Notes: generated by a model not told the origin, from the sequence alone. 64,000 nucleotides of DNA from JAGXTF01 sp044224315 (GCA_044224315.1 JBGAKR010000002.1:620001-684000); one strand, 5' to 3'; shown: positions 34,348 through 44,284, numbered from the stretch's first letter. Translations and numbers: made by a program.

Positions 34348-36647
34348 ATTTTCCAAACAAATTGCAACTGATAGCTGCGTGGTGGCCTTATATCGCATGG
34401 CCTGGCCATATACTCGCGGTTCAAAACATTTAACACCTGAAAGGTGATTTTGTATTTTGTTTTAATATAATACGACAATCTTAAATCAAAAACCAGGGTT
34501 GTTTTTAATTTTTTCCGGGCCATATCAATATCTGGTACTGCTATATCAAAAGGCTGTTCTACAAAGGCTTTATCAATATTCAACATGGCTGAATTATAGC
34601 GCGTACTCCAGCCAAATTCAACATTTTTATATCGCCCCTGTAAATCCAATCTGAATAAATGTTTGTACCGGTATTTCAAATAATTATTGGTATCTGCCCT
34701 AGTATTTTCATAGGTAAGTTTTCTGCCCACTGTATCAATGGCAAATATGCGCAAAGGCTCCAGTGTAATGGGATTTGAATAGGTATATCCACCCAAAATA
34801 TTAAAAATAACTTTGCCTATTTTTCCTTCACCTGCAGTTTCAATTTCATATCCGCTGATCTGGCATTTTCCAACATTTAAACTTTTAAATCCCAATCCTA
34901 AAAACGGACCGCTGATATCACCCCATTGTGCAAAGGTAAATTCCATCATATCGTTCATTACCATGCGGTAGGCAGCTACATCCAAATAGGCCTTAAAATT
35001 ACCAATGCGATAGCCCTGCTTAATCCCAATTTCTGCACTGTTTCCAAACTCAGGTTTTAGGTTTGGATTGGGGAAAATGGTAAGCGCGCCCACAGTGGTG
35101 GTGGTAAATGATTCGGCCATGCTGGGAAATCGATAGCCTTGCCCCCACGAGGCTCGCAAATTGGTAAAACGCGCCAGGGCATAGTTGAGTCCGGCTCTGA
35201 AAACCGGCCTGGATTGGGAGTATTTATTAAGTTTAAAATATTCGTACCGCGCACCGGCAGTGGCAATCAGGTGTTTCATGCGGTATTCCAACTGTGAATA
35301 TGTAGCCAGGTTGCGCGAAGTTTGGTTGCCACTAAAAAGCGGTGAATGTGTTTCGGCCAGCATTGCTACCGCGCCGCCACTGTAAATCAGATGGTCTTTT
35401 AGCATCCAGTGGGTAATCTTGTATTCATTGTACCACAAGCTGCTGCCATTGCTCTGGTTGTTATTCGCATTGCCATTGTCTACCGCATTGTCCAGCAAAT
35501 ACACACGGTTTAGCAATTTATGCGTGGTTTTTGCCAGGCGCCAGGTAACAAATGGATCTATGCTAATACGGCTGGTATTGGTATACGTATAGCCACCGTC
35601 TTTGGGCGGTGCATAGGCATGCCCGTAATTTTCCCAAAGCAAAAAACTACCACTGAAACCCCGTTGGGCCGAAGTATTTATTCCGTATGAAAGTCCGTTT
35701 ATTTTATTGCTTTCATGCTTCAAACGCAGGGTTAATCGACCGCGGTAATTCATTTCTTTCTGCCGATAACCCTCATCGGCCAATATATTCCAGGCAATGG
35801 AAAAACCGGTATTGCCGCGCTTTTCGGAGTAGTAGCCATTAGCCCCGCTAATGGTATGGGGCCTTTTGGTCCATTTAAGGCTATCACGGGGAGGGGTGCC
35901 GTAAAAACCCGAGAAAAAAGCTGCCGATGCCGTTGGCTTATCACCCGGATCTGCTGTGCGCAGGTTTACAATTCCATTCAAGGCCGACGACCCATACAGT
36001 ACCGATCCGGCCGATTTTACCACTTCTACACTTCCCACATTTTCAAGCGGCATAAACGAAAACTGGGGCGATGCCGCATCTGCACTCAGCATAGGCAAAT
36101 CATCGATTAATACCGCTACCCTGCTGCCTGCTCCATAGCTCCATCCGGTGCCGTTGCGGATATTAATTTGGTTATCAGTAATGGTTACACCCGGCACCTG
36201 ATCCATCAGCTGGGTCATATCAGCCGTAACTTTATTTTGTATCAGATAGGGTTTTACTATGGTAATACTCACCGGGCTTTCTTTCAGTTTTGTACCCGAT
36301 TTATTAGTACTGATCACAATTTCATCCAGCACCTGCGATTCGGGGGTTAATTGCAATACCAGTTTAGAACCAGTGGGCACCGGGGCTTTAAAAATACTGT
36401 CGAATTTTACATAGCCTTTTGCGGTTGCTACTACCCTATTAAATTCTTCATCTATCAAAAATATTTTTTGGGTTGAATCATATCTCACCCGCAATTCCAG
36501 GGCAAAGGGCGAATACACTACCAACTTTATGCCCTCTGCGCTAAACCCATCGGGGGTTTGAAACTGCAGGCTGGTTTGGGCCGAAGCAAAAACAGAGAAG
36601 AGTGCGCAAATAGCAGATAAAATGTGCTTGGCGTTTCCTTTTTGCAT
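34344..36647 (-). CDS. TonB-dependent outer membrane receptor
   Basis: A 767-residue protein from ATG 36647, which opens the signal peptide (ends at FASAQ); a longer open frame runs into the divergent gene. An N-terminal carboxypeptidase-like domain (to about 110) precedes the plug. The plug contains VPGVTITDNQINIRNG and RVAVLIDDLPML with SVEVVKSAGSVLYGSSALNGIVNLRT. The barrel follows, with NLKPEFGNSAEIGIK near the end, and closes with YQLQFVWKI. Such receptors import siderophores, vitamins, metals or oligosaccharides using TonB/ExbBD. No SusD partner is present, which argues against a SusCD system. Regulated perhaps by the palindrome at 36657-36671. Confidence 0.95.
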   Translation of the reverse strand: MQKGNAKHILSAICALFSVFASAQTSLQFQTPDGFSAEGIKLVVYSPFALELRVRYDSTQKIFLIDEEFNRVVATAKGYVKFDSIFKAPVPTGSKLVLQLTPESQVLDEIVISTNKSGTKLKESPVSITIVKPYLIQNKVTADMTQLMDQVPGVTITDNQINIRNGTGWSYGAGSRVAVLIDDLPMLSADAASPQFSFMPLENVGSVEVVKSAGSVLYGSSALNGIVNLRTADPGDKPTASAAFFSGFYGTPPRDSLKWTKRPHTISGANGYYSEKRGNTGFSIAWNILADEGYRQKEMNYRGRLTLRLKHESNKINGLSYGINTSAQRGFSGSFLLWENYGHAYAPPKDGGYTYTNTSRISIDPFVTWRLAKTTHKLLNRVYLLDNAVDNGNANNNQSNGSSLWYNEYKITHWMLKDHLIYSGGAVAMLAETHSPLFSGNQTSRNLATYSQLEYRMKHLIATAGARYEYFKLNKYSQSRPVFRAGLNYALARFTNLRASWGQGYRFPSMAESFTTTTVGALTIFPNPNLKPEFGNSAEIGIKQGYRIGNFKAYLDVAAYRMVMNDMMEFTFAQWGDISGPFLGLGFKSLNVGKCQISGYEIETAGEGKIGKVIFNILGGYTYSNPITLEPLRIFAIDTVGRKLTYENTRADTNNYLKYRYKHLFRLDLQGRYKNVEFGWSTRYNSAMLNIDKAFVEQPFDIAVPDIDMARKKLKTTLVFDLRLSYYIKTKYKITFQVLNVLNREYMARPCDIRPPRSYQLQFVWKI

Positions 36648-36656
36648 AGTAATTTC

Positions 36657-36671
36657 GTGCAATATTTGCAC
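36657..36671. promoter_or_regulatory. Palindromic operator candidate GTGCAA-TAT-TTGCAC
   Basis: A perfect 6-bp inverted repeat with a 3-base centre, lying in the 25-bp gap between the divergent TonB receptor (ATG 36647) and T9SS protein (ATG 36673) genes. Its right end is directly before the plus-strand ATG, so a bound protein would block either transcription or initiation at both genes. Confidence 0.5.
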
Positions 36672-36672
36672 A

Positions 36673-37398
36673 ATGATACGCAAGATCATCTTCAGTTTGT
36701 TGTTTGTTGTACTTTCCGGAGCTGTTGAAAAACTCAACGCCCAGGTATGCACACCCGATACCAGCTTGCATAAAGCGGGTTATAAACCTGCCGCTTTGCC
36801 TGTGGTAAAACAAGATTCGCAATACAATGAATCCATCACTGTATTGGTAAAACGCGATACTTTTAAAATGGTGGGCGCCACTAAAATTAATGTAAAAATC
36901 GACTCGGTAAAAGCCACTTCAGTGATAGGTTTGCCCAGCGGCTACAATTACAAATGCCAGCATCCGCGCTGTGTATTTTTATGGGATACAGTGCGCTGTG
37001 TTACCATTTATGGCAAAACCAGCCAAAGTGGTACTTTCCCAATTTTAATACCGGTAATTGGGTATGCCAAAATCGGTTCTTCTGCCCTCATTCAAAAAGA
37101 TACCATCCGAGATTTTACCCTTATTGTGGAAGGGGATCCCGCATCTGTACACCAGGCCATCAAACTGCAGGGATGGACCGTAAAACCCATGCCTGTGCAG
37201 GATATTATTAAAATTTACAGCGAAAAACACGTGCCTGCCTCTAATTGGAAATTATACAACACTGCCGGAAAAGAATTACCCGTAAAATTTGAAGGCAATA
37301 ATGGAATTTATACAGCAAATACCCAAAATCTTTCAGCCGGAATTTATCTGATTGGCAACGGAAATGTGTTTCAAAAAATAATCATATCTGCCAACTAA
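36673..37398 (+). CDS. Secreted protein with C-terminal T9SS sorting domain
   Basis: A 241-residue protein from ATG 36673, with a signal peptide (to about LNAQ). The central part has a Cys-rich beta region (NYKCQHPRCVFLWDTVRC). The C-terminal ~75 residues have the type A T9SS sorting-domain pattern: VKPMPVQDIIKIYS, then NWKLYNTAGKELPVKF, then AGIYLIGN, FQKIIISAN. This sends the protein across the outer membrane through the Por system and usually onto the surface. It is divergent from a TonB receptor across a palindrome, so it may be a surface ligand-binding partner. The central family is not recognised. Confidence 0.85.
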   Translation: MIRKIIFSLLFVVLSGAVEKLNAQVCTPDTSLHKAGYKPAALPVVKQDSQYNESITVLVKRDTFKMVGATKINVKIDSVKATSVIGLPSGYNYKCQHPRCVFLWDTVRCVTIYGKTSQSGTFPILIPVIGYAKIGSSALIQKDTIRDFTLIVEGDPASVHQAIKLQGWTVKPMPVQDIIKIYSEKHVPASNWKLYNTAGKELPVKFEGNNGIYTANTQNLSAGIYLIGNGNVFQKIIISAN

Positions 37399-37833
37399 AT
37401 GGGTAAAAAATTATACCTGGCCATTCCCAAAACCCGGGCCGAATATCCACATCTGGCAGTTGCCATTTTCTTTACTTTTATTCTATGGGCCATTCATTAC
37501 GGATTTTTTGGATGGCAGGGCGGGCTCATAGCACTGTTGATTCTATTGCCCTTGCTTGCATTTTGGTATTTCAAAAAACGCGGCGACTATTTTGTACAAG
37601 CCGATGATAATGGCATTTCATGGCGCAAAGACATTCTTAGCCGTTACAATTTCATTCCGTGGAAATACATGCAAAGGGTAGATTATCTGGTGTTTGAAAT
37701 TAACTTTAAAGTAAAAGAAACCGGCCAGGTGGTATCCTTTCCCACCAGCGGACTGACTGAGGAAGAGACCGATCAGCTGAAACAATTTATCAGCGATTTG
37801 GTAAACGAAAAAATGCAAAGCGGCGAATTATAA
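37399..37833 (+). CDS. Membrane protein with PH-like domain, unknown function
   Basis: A 144-residue protein starting on the base after the upstream stop. Two transmembrane segments (about 20-38 and 41-58) are followed by a soluble C-terminal domain with YFVQADDNGISWRKDIL and NFIPWKYMQRVDYLVFEIN, the strand-turn layout of small PH-like (bPH) domains. Tight spacing suggests co-translation with the T9SS protein gene, but no functional link is clear. Confidence 0.7.
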   Translation: MGKKLYLAIPKTRAEYPHLAVAIFFTFILWAIHYGFFGWQGGLIALLILLPLLAFWYFKKRGDYFVQADDNGISWRKDILSRYNFIPWKYMQRVDYLVFEINFKVKETGQVVSFPTSGLTEEETDQLKQFISDLVNEKMQSGEL

Positions 37834-37934
37834 AATTCGGGCTTACCCATAGTACTTCGCCCTTCCAATTCAGTATTCTGTAATTTTACACCACACAAAA
37901 TGCGCCTGTTTTCTGTGCATTCCTACAATTAACT

Positions 37935-37942
37935 TAATTTTG
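37935..37942 (+). promoter_or_regulatory. Putative -7 box (TAATTTTG) of tyrS
   Basis: An exact TAnnTTTG match ending seven bases before ATG 37950; no clear -33 element. Confidence 0.5.
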
Positions 37943-37949
37943 CGCCCCT

Positions 37950-39251
37950 ATGGCCTTTAAACCCAATTTCGATTTTATTGAAGAACTGCGCTGGCGTGGA
38001 TTGTTGCACGATATAATGCCAGAAACCGAAAAACTGCTTGCCTCCGAAATGGTAACTGGTTATTGTGGTTTCGACCCCACCGCAGATTCACTGCATATAG
38101 GCAACATGGTGCCCATTACCCTGCTCATTCATTTTCAGCGGGCGGGGCATAAACCCATCGCACTGGTTGGAGGCGCCACCGGCATGGTGGGCGACCCCAG
38201 CGGCAAAAGCGACGAACGCAAATTGCTGGATTTGGATACCCTAAACCACAACCTCGAAAGCCAGAAAAAACAATTAATGCGCTTTTTGAATTTCGAAAGC
38301 GGTGAAAACAAGGCCGAGATGGTAAACAATTATGATTGGTTCAAAGAATTTGGATTTCTTGAATTCATCCGCGATGTAGGCAAACACATTACCGTAGCCT
38401 ATATGATGGGCAAAGACAGCGTTAAAAACCGCCTGGAAGCTGGTGGATTGTCGTTTACCGAATTTAGCTACCAATTGGTGCAAGGCTATGATTTTTTGCA
38501 TTTATACAACTCTCACAACTGCAAAATACAAATGGGCGGCAGCGACCAATGGGGCAATATTACCACCGGTACCGAACTCATTCGCCGCAAAGCGGGTGGC
38601 GAGGCATTTGCCATTACCGCACCCCTGGTAACCAAAAGCGATGGTACCAAATTTGGGAAAAGTGAAGGCGGCAATATCTGGCTCGATGCAAAGAAAACTT
38701 CCCCTTTCCGCTTCTATCAGTTTTGGCTCAATGTGGCAGATGAGGATGCCATTAAATTTATTAAAATATACTCACTAAAATCAAAAGCCGAGTTGGTTGC
38801 CATCATCGAATCGCATGCGGGCAATGAAAGCCAGCGTTTGGTGCAAAAAGCCCTGGCCGAAGAAATGACCCAAAGGGTGCATGGCGATGAAAACTTAAAA
38901 ATTGCCATAAAAGCCACCCATATTTTCTTTGGAAATGGTACCCGCGAAGATTTACTTTCATTAGATGCCGATGCCATGGAAAATGCCCTGGAAGGTTTGG
39001 AAAAATTTACCATAGAACGAAGCAGCATCGAAAATGGCATTCCGGTGTTAAACCTGCTTACTGAAAACACCACCATTTTCCCATCCAAAAGTGAGGCCCG
39101 AAAAATGATTCAGGCCAATGGTTTTTCAATTAACAAAGAAAAATACACCGATGTAAATGGCAACCTGCTTGCGTCAGACCTTTTGCATGGTAAATATATT
39201 CTGGCCCAAAAAGGCAAGAAAAATTATTACGTTATAGAGGTTTCCCAATAA
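37950..39251 (+). CDS. tyrS: Tyrosyl-tRNA synthetase
   Basis: A 433-residue class I enzyme that charges tRNA-Tyr. HIGH-type motif LHIGNM near residue 49, after TGYCGFDPTADS; the binding pocket includes YQLVQGYDFLHL and QMGGSDQWGNI. The KMSKS-type loop is KFGKSEGG at about 233. An S4 RNA-binding domain ends the protein (FPSKSEARKMIQANGFSIN). Its stop lies 20 bases inside the end of the converging glycosyltransferase gene. Confidence 0.97.
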   Translation: MAFKPNFDFIEELRWRGLLHDIMPETEKLLASEMVTGYCGFDPTADSLHIGNMVPITLLIHFQRAGHKPIALVGGATGMVGDPSGKSDERKLLDLDTLNHNLESQKKQLMRFLNFESGENKAEMVNNYDWFKEFGFLEFIRDVGKHITVAYMMGKDSVKNRLEAGGLSFTEFSYQLVQGYDFLHLYNSHNCKIQMGGSDQWGNITTGTELIRRKAGGEAFAITAPLVTKSDGTKFGKSEGGNIWLDAKKTSPFRFYQFWLNVADEDAIKFIKIYSLKSKAELVAIIESHAGNESQRLVQKALAEEMTQRVHGDENLKIAIKATHIFFGNGTREDLLSLDADAMENALEGLEKFTIERSSIENGIPVLNLLTENTTIFPSKSEARKMIQANGFSINKEKYTDVNGNLLASDLLHGKYILAQKGKKNYYVIEVSQ

Positions 39252-40212
39252 ATATTTTAATTACACTTTTCAGGGTGTAAAAGGTATTTTGTCGGCTTCT
39301 GAAAAGCACTTTAAGCTTATTTTTTTTGCTACACACGGGTTTACAAATGCGCAAATACAGCCAAAACTGCCGGTATAAAATTCTGCGAAAATTGGCCAAT
39401 TGATCGGGAAAACGCATCTGGCTGTGCACCAACATATCGGCCCAATGCTGCAACTGACGGTATTTGCGGCCGGGGTTTAATTCGCATAAATCATGATGCA
39501 ATTGTAAATTTTCATCCTCCGTTTTCTCTATATATTCAGCCAGAATTTTCTCGCGTACTTTGCGGGCCTTGTTGCGCTGATCCTCGATAGCCGCGGGTTT
39601 TCGGTCGCGGATATAATATTCAACCAGATTTAAATTCAGGTTGTGAAAATTCCATTTGTTGCGGTTTCGGGCAAATAAATCATAATCCTCTGCCGTATTA
39701 TAAGCCGGACGGTAGTGATAGCCATTCTGCAACAATTCGGCCCTGAAAAAAACCGAGCTATGCACCAGCGGATTGTTAAATAAAAACTGGTGATAAATAT
39801 CGGCATGGTCGGTATAAATTTCCCAGGGTTTGCGGCTTTTATTCACAGTAAACTGCGACCCAATAATGTCAATATCCGGATGAATTTCTAAATAATCGGC
39901 CTGCATTTCTATGCGGGTTTCGTCATAGCCATCATCGGCATCTGCAATTGCTATAAACACCCCGGTGGCCTGCTCCATTGCCGCGTTTCGTGCCGCCGAT
40001 TGCCCTTTGGAGCTTTCAAAAGTGATGCGTTTTATTCGCGGATCTGTAAAAGCATCCAGCACTTTTTTGGTTTCAATACCCGAACCGTCATCCACTACAA
40101 TAATCTCCAGATTATCGTAGGTTTGATTCAGCAAATCCCACAAGCATTCCCGTAGTAAATCTGTTTCATTCTTTACTGCAATAATTACGGAAACCAGGGG
40201 TAGATTTTTCAC
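39232..40212 (-). CDS. Family 2 glycosyltransferase
   Basis: A 326-residue protein from GTG 40212. The N-terminal GT-A domain shows PLVSVIIAVKN, LEIIVVDDGSG and IAIADADDGYDE with the DxD site, then a NTAEDYDLFAR acidic motif typical of GT2 enzymes. The C-terminal ~100 residues are helical and basic; no transmembrane helix is clear. Last gene of the rfbA - SLBB - Wzz - GT2 operon, two bases after the Wzz gene. It probably builds part of the exported polysaccharide. The 3' end overlaps tyrS by 20 bases. Confidence 0.93.
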   Translation of the reverse strand: MKNLPLVSVIIAVKNETDLLRECLWDLLNQTYDNLEIIVVDDGSGIETKKVLDAFTDPRIKRITFESSKGQSAARNAAMEQATGVFIAIADADDGYDETRIEMQADYLEIHPDIDIIGSQFTVNKSRKPWEIYTDHADIYHQFLFNNPLVHSSVFFRAELLQNGYHYRPAYNTAEDYDLFARNRNKWNFHNLNLNLVEYYIRDRKPAAIEDQRNKARKVREKILAEYIEKTEDENLQLHHDLCELNPGRKYRQLQHWADMLVHSQMRFPDQLANFRRILYRQFWLYLRICKPVCSKKNKLKVLFRSRQNTFYTLKSVIKIFIGKPL

Positions 40213-40214
40213 GA

Positions 40215-41273
40215 TTATTTACCGTGCAATATATGATATTCCAGCTTTTGTTTTTTAAGTACATCCATACCCAGCACCCAGCCTACAATCCCAGCTGCAC
40301 CCAATATTAAACCAATTACACCCAAAATAATGGCCTTTCCCATTGGTTTGGGGCGGGTTGCATTCAATGGCAAGCGCACATCGTCTACCACACTGATGAA
40401 TGGTTTTTTACGTTCCAGATCCAGCACTGCAGTGGTATAGGCAATTACACTTTCGGTGTACATGGTAGAGGCGATAGCTGCATCACGACCAGCTTGCATC
40501 TCAGGTACATGCGAGGTTTTCTTTACACTGCCAAAGAGGTTATCCGAAATGGACGCTGCCGCATACGATTTACCTTGCAAAACCATAAACAATGAATCGC
40601 GGCGTTTTTTAGCAAAATTTGCCAGATTTTGCGAACGTTCAAGCTTTTTTAGTATATAAAAATCAGATATGGTTTTTAAATGATTTTCGAGAAATAATTT
40701 GGTAAACAATTCATCCTCACAAGTAAAATCCATAATTAATAAACCCGACTCCATAACCTTTGATTTTAAGGACAATTTAATTACAGAACTAAAATTGCGA
40801 AGCATGTAATCGCGGCTGGCATCTGTGCCTATTTTATATCCCGGTTCGTAGGCGGGCTTATTTTTAAAACTGCCACTGTAGCCAAATTTATCGATATAAT
40901 AATTTACAAGTAAAATATCTTTATCGTCAATTTTTACGCTGCGTAATAGGGTTTGTTCTACCAATTTGTTAGACAAACTTAAATCTACCATAATGGTTTT
41001 ATTGCTCGAGGGCGACTGGCCTGAGAGGGCCGCCAGCAGCTGCCCGCTACCCGTTGCTTTTGCACCGTCGTTTACAATTTCATCCTCAAGCAAATAGGTG
41101 AGAGTTGCATTAAAATACGAGGGTTTTTTCACCTCCATATAATACCCAAAACCACCCAAAACTAGAGTGGTAATTATGGGGATATAAAACAACTTTTTTA
41201 TTTTATGCAGTACAGGCTTTACCTGCTGGTTTAGCAATTCAAATATATTCAGCTGTTTTTTTACCTCTTCCAT
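40215..41273 (-). CDS. Wzz-type polysaccharide chain length / co-polymerase protein
   Basis: A 352-residue inner membrane protein: N-terminal transmembrane segment at about 31-48 (LFYIPIITTLVLGGFGYYM), a long periplasmic region with coiled-coil parts, and a C-terminal segment near 310-335 (AIILGVIGLILGAAGIVGWVLG) preceded by the Pro-rich VRLPLNATRPKPMG block typical of Wzz. It has no tyrosine kinase domain, so it resembles PCP-1 proteins. It lies two bases after the SLBB export gene and sets export or chain length of the polysaccharide. Confidence 0.9.
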   Translation of the reverse strand: MEEVKKQLNIFELLNQQVKPVLHKIKKLFYIPIITTLVLGGFGYYMEVKKPSYFNATLTYLLEDEIVNDGAKATGSGQLLAALSGQSPSSNKTIMVDLSLSNKLVEQTLLRSVKIDDKDILLVNYYIDKFGYSGSFKNKPAYEPGYKIGTDASRDYMLRNFSSVIKLSLKSKVMESGLLIMDFTCEDELFTKLFLENHLKTISDFYILKKLERSQNLANFAKKRRDSLFMVLQGKSYAAASISDNLFGSVKKTSHVPEMQAGRDAAIASTMYTESVIAYTTAVLDLERKKPFISVVDDVRLPLNATRPKPMGKAIILGVIGLILGAAGIVGWVLGMDVLKKQKLEYHILHGK

Positions 41274-41275
41274 GG

Positions 41276-44200
41276 TTATTTCGAAGTTGCAATTTTATAA
41301 ATACCCATCAACGAAAGTATAGCCGTAGCGCGGGTTAACAATTTACTCAGGAACTGATCTACATTGAAAGATGAACCGCTTTTGCCTTTGCCTACGGGGG
41401 CTTTTTTAGAGGTTACAATAATTTTACTTCCGGGTTTCACTTTGGGATATATCCTGAAAAACAAGAATCGATGTGTACCCACCCGGGCCCCGTTTGCGCG
41501 CACTACCACTACCCGGTTTTTATCGGAAGTTTCGTTGAATCCACCCCCAAAATTGCGGATATAATAGCGTGCCCTTTTGTGTTTGGTATAATATACCCCG
41601 ATATCGTTTTCGGTAAGCTTATTCAAATCGCCCGAAATTGTAACCAGATTTTCGGCATAGGGAACATAAATATAATCCCCGGCTCGCACAATTACATTGT
41701 ATTTAGAATGCCTGCGGTGAATGGCTTTGCGGCTATTCAGCACCAATTCTACAGTATCACCGGCCTTGCGTGCACGCTTTACTTTTACCCCATTCAAATC
41801 GGCTTCGGGCCTGAATCCGCCAGCCCTTGAATAAATCGATGAAAGTTTTTCATAATCACTGGAAAGGGCATAAAAACCTGGATACTTTACAGCACCCCCG
41901 ATATATACCATTTTTAATGGCATATAATCTGGATTCCGGCGCACAAAAATGCGGTCGAATGGCTGCAAAGTCATATTCACCATTGAGGTATCCAGGCCTA
42001 ATTTATCTGATACCTTGGCATGGTAAATTTTTGGTTTTAAAAATTGATAACTTCCGTTTTCCAGATAAAAATTACGTACTAATTCTATGCTGGTTCCGGC
42101 AGAAATAAATCCAAAACCACCTGCCATATCAATCAGGTTTTGCACCGTCATATTATCGGCATAATCAAAATCGCCCGCATTGCGCACCTCGCCGTATACA
42201 GATACTGTAAATCCACTCTGAACCTCCAACTGATCAAATATCCTTACTACCGAATTTTTCGGGAGTATGATATTTTGAGTTGAGTTTTCGTTCTCGATTA
42301 TTTGCGACGGATTAAAAGTTTTAACTGTGCTGCGATTTGTATAAATATCCGTGGTAATTATCAATCCCCTGCCCATATAAGCCGAAAGTGATAAACCACC
42401 CGCCATTTTAATCATATCAGAAATACGTGTATTTTCGGTATAATTCATATTCACCGGAGCTTTTACTGAACCCTGAATACCCAACGAAAATTGATTTTTA
42501 TACGCAGTTCTTGAATAAATGGTTACTTCATCTCTCGGCATTAATTCGAATTTATCAAAACCCATTTTTTGTATCACTTCGGAGGGTTTAAAAGGAATTA
42601 ATTTGCGGTCGTTGTCTGCATTGGTGCGTATTATATATCCAATGGTAGAATCGGCATCGGCGGTTAATCCACCTGCCATAAACAGCAGATCGCCCAAGTT
42701 TAATCCGCTGATATAGGAAAATGAATTGGGTTTATATACCGATCCGGTAATGCTTACTTTATAGAATTTAAGTATTGCATCTTTGCTAAATATGTAAATG
42801 CTATCCCGGTTATCTACTTTTATATCCGATGCTATTCCAGGCGTCTTCAGCAATTCCTTCGGGCTAAAATTAAAATATGATTTACTTAAATCGCTGTTGG
42901 TACGAATCAAATAGGCTTTTTCCAAATATGCATCAGAGGTATAACCATTGGCATTTTTTATTAAATCTGAAATGCGCATGCCCTCTTTCACAAAATATGT
43001 ACCAGGCACACTCACCGCGCCAGAAACCAACACAGTATACTGGTTATCCATTCTAATTTCTTTAAACGAAATATTATCGCCAGGCAACAATTTAAAATCC
43101 TTTTTCTTTTTCATCAGTGAATCTAAATTCACACTGATTACTTCATACTTATTATCTCTAATGCGGCTAATTAAAACATCTTTTAAATAGGTATTGGGGT
43201 GTGTACCACCTGCAAAACGTATAAGATCTACAAGGCCTTCACCGGCTTTCATTTCATAATTACCGGGCCTGCGCACACTACCGCCAACATATACATAATT
43301 GTTCAGCGGCATTACAAAAATATAATCATTATTTTGCAAAAACACATCCTTTTGATGCTGAATATCTCTGAAATATTCATATAAATCAAACGAGTCTCTG
43401 ATTTTCCCATCCCGCTTAATATAAATATTTCTTACCGAACCTATATTAGAAGGGCCACCCATGGAAACCAGTGCATTAAAGGCTGTATTGGTCGCCGGCA
43501 TGGTATAACTACCGGGTTTAAATACTTCACCCATAATATTTACGGTAACCTGTCTAGGACGGGTTACCGAAACTGAAAACGAACTGCTAGACCCATTTAA
43601 AGCAAGCCTTGAACCAATTAATTCTCGCACTTGTTTCAGGCTTAACCCTTTTACAAAAAGTTTTTGGTAGCCCGCCAAATCTATAGATCCCGATTCGGAA
43701 ACTACATAACTTTTACTCCAGTACCGATCGCCCCATACTTCTAATTGCACTACATCACCGGTTCCTAAAATATAATTTTCAGTTGGGATTACTTCATTGG
43801 TCTTTTGGATGGTAATAAACGCATTATCCCTGAAATACTGATGCCCATAAACCACGCCGGCAGGAAGATTTTTTACCGACGAACCTATTTTCGCCGTTTC
43901 AATTTCCTGCTCCAATATCATTTTTTCTTTTTGTAAAACGAGTTTTAAATTCTCGTTTTTCATGCGCAATACATCTTGCTCCTCGGGGGTTAAATTTTGC
44001 TTACCACCCAACAATGCAATCTCTTTTTCCAGTTTCAAACGCTGGGCCTGCACTTCAAGCCTTTTCAACTTCAAAGATTCGGCCTGCAACGAATCTTCTG
44101 TAGGCGATTCCTTTAGGGGTTTGTCGTCCTCGCCTTGTTTATTCAATGCAGCTTTAATTGCCTGGGTATCCACTACAGCCGGAGCTGCATCGGCACTATC

Positions 44201-44284
44201 ACCAAAATTTGGCAATATAAACTGCGCTTTAATTCTAACGGCTATAGCTGAAAGAAAAATAATCGCGATTACTTTTTTCATCAT
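41276..44284 (-). CDS. Polysaccharide export protein with seven or eight SLBB repeats
   Basis: A 1002-residue Wza-related protein. After a signal peptide (to IKAQ) there is a Lys/Glu coiled coil (about 65-145), then the Poly_export domain (YILGTGDVVQLEVWGD), then SLBB repeats each with a 'v.v.G.v..PG.y' start and an 'a.D.i..aGG' centre: seven are clear (for example MGEVFKPGSYTMP, GGSVRRPGNYEMK, SGAVSVPGTYFVK, GGAVKYPGFYALS) and an eighth is degenerate (SGDLNKL). A C-terminal hydrophobic tail (LSLMGIYKIATSK) may be an outer membrane helix. Canonical Wza has two SLBB units, so this is extended. It probably forms the outer membrane export channel. Confidence 0.92.
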   Translation of the reverse strand: MMKKVIAIIFLSAIAVRIKAQFILPNFGDSADAAPAVVDTQAIKAALNKQGEDDKPLKESPTEDSLQAESLKLKRLEVQAQRLKLEKEIALLGGKQNLTPEEQDVLRMKNENLKLVLQKEKMILEQEIETAKIGSSVKNLPAGVVYGHQYFRDNAFITIQKTNEVIPTENYILGTGDVVQLEVWGDRYWSKSYVVSESGSIDLAGYQKLFVKGLSLKQVRELIGSRLALNGSSSSFSVSVTRPRQVTVNIMGEVFKPGSYTMPATNTAFNALVSMGGPSNIGSVRNIYIKRDGKIRDSFDLYEYFRDIQHQKDVFLQNNDYIFVMPLNNYVYVGGSVRRPGNYEMKAGEGLVDLIRFAGGTHPNTYLKDVLISRIRDNKYEVISVNLDSLMKKKKDFKLLPGDNISFKEIRMDNQYTVLVSGAVSVPGTYFVKEGMRISDLIKNANGYTSDAYLEKAYLIRTNSDLSKSYFNFSPKELLKTPGIASDIKVDNRDSIYIFSKDAILKFYKVSITGSVYKPNSFSYISGLNLGDLLFMAGGLTADADSTIGYIIRTNADNDRKLIPFKPSEVIQKMGFDKFELMPRDEVTIYSRTAYKNQFSLGIQGSVKAPVNMNYTENTRISDMIKMAGGLSLSAYMGRGLIITTDIYTNRSTVKTFNPSQIIENENSTQNIILPKNSVVRIFDQLEVQSGFTVSVYGEVRNAGDFDYADNMTVQNLIDMAGGFGFISAGTSIELVRNFYLENGSYQFLKPKIYHAKVSDKLGLDTSMVNMTLQPFDRIFVRRNPDYMPLKMVYIGGAVKYPGFYALSSDYEKLSSIYSRAGGFRPEADLNGVKVKRARKAGDTVELVLNSRKAIHRRHSKYNVIVRAGDYIYVPYAENLVTISGDLNKLTENDIGVYYTKHKRARYYIRNFGGGFNETSDKNRVVVVRANGARVGTHRFLFFRIYPKVKPGSKIIVTSKKAPVGKGKSGSSFNVDQFLSKLLTRATAILSLMGIYKIATSK

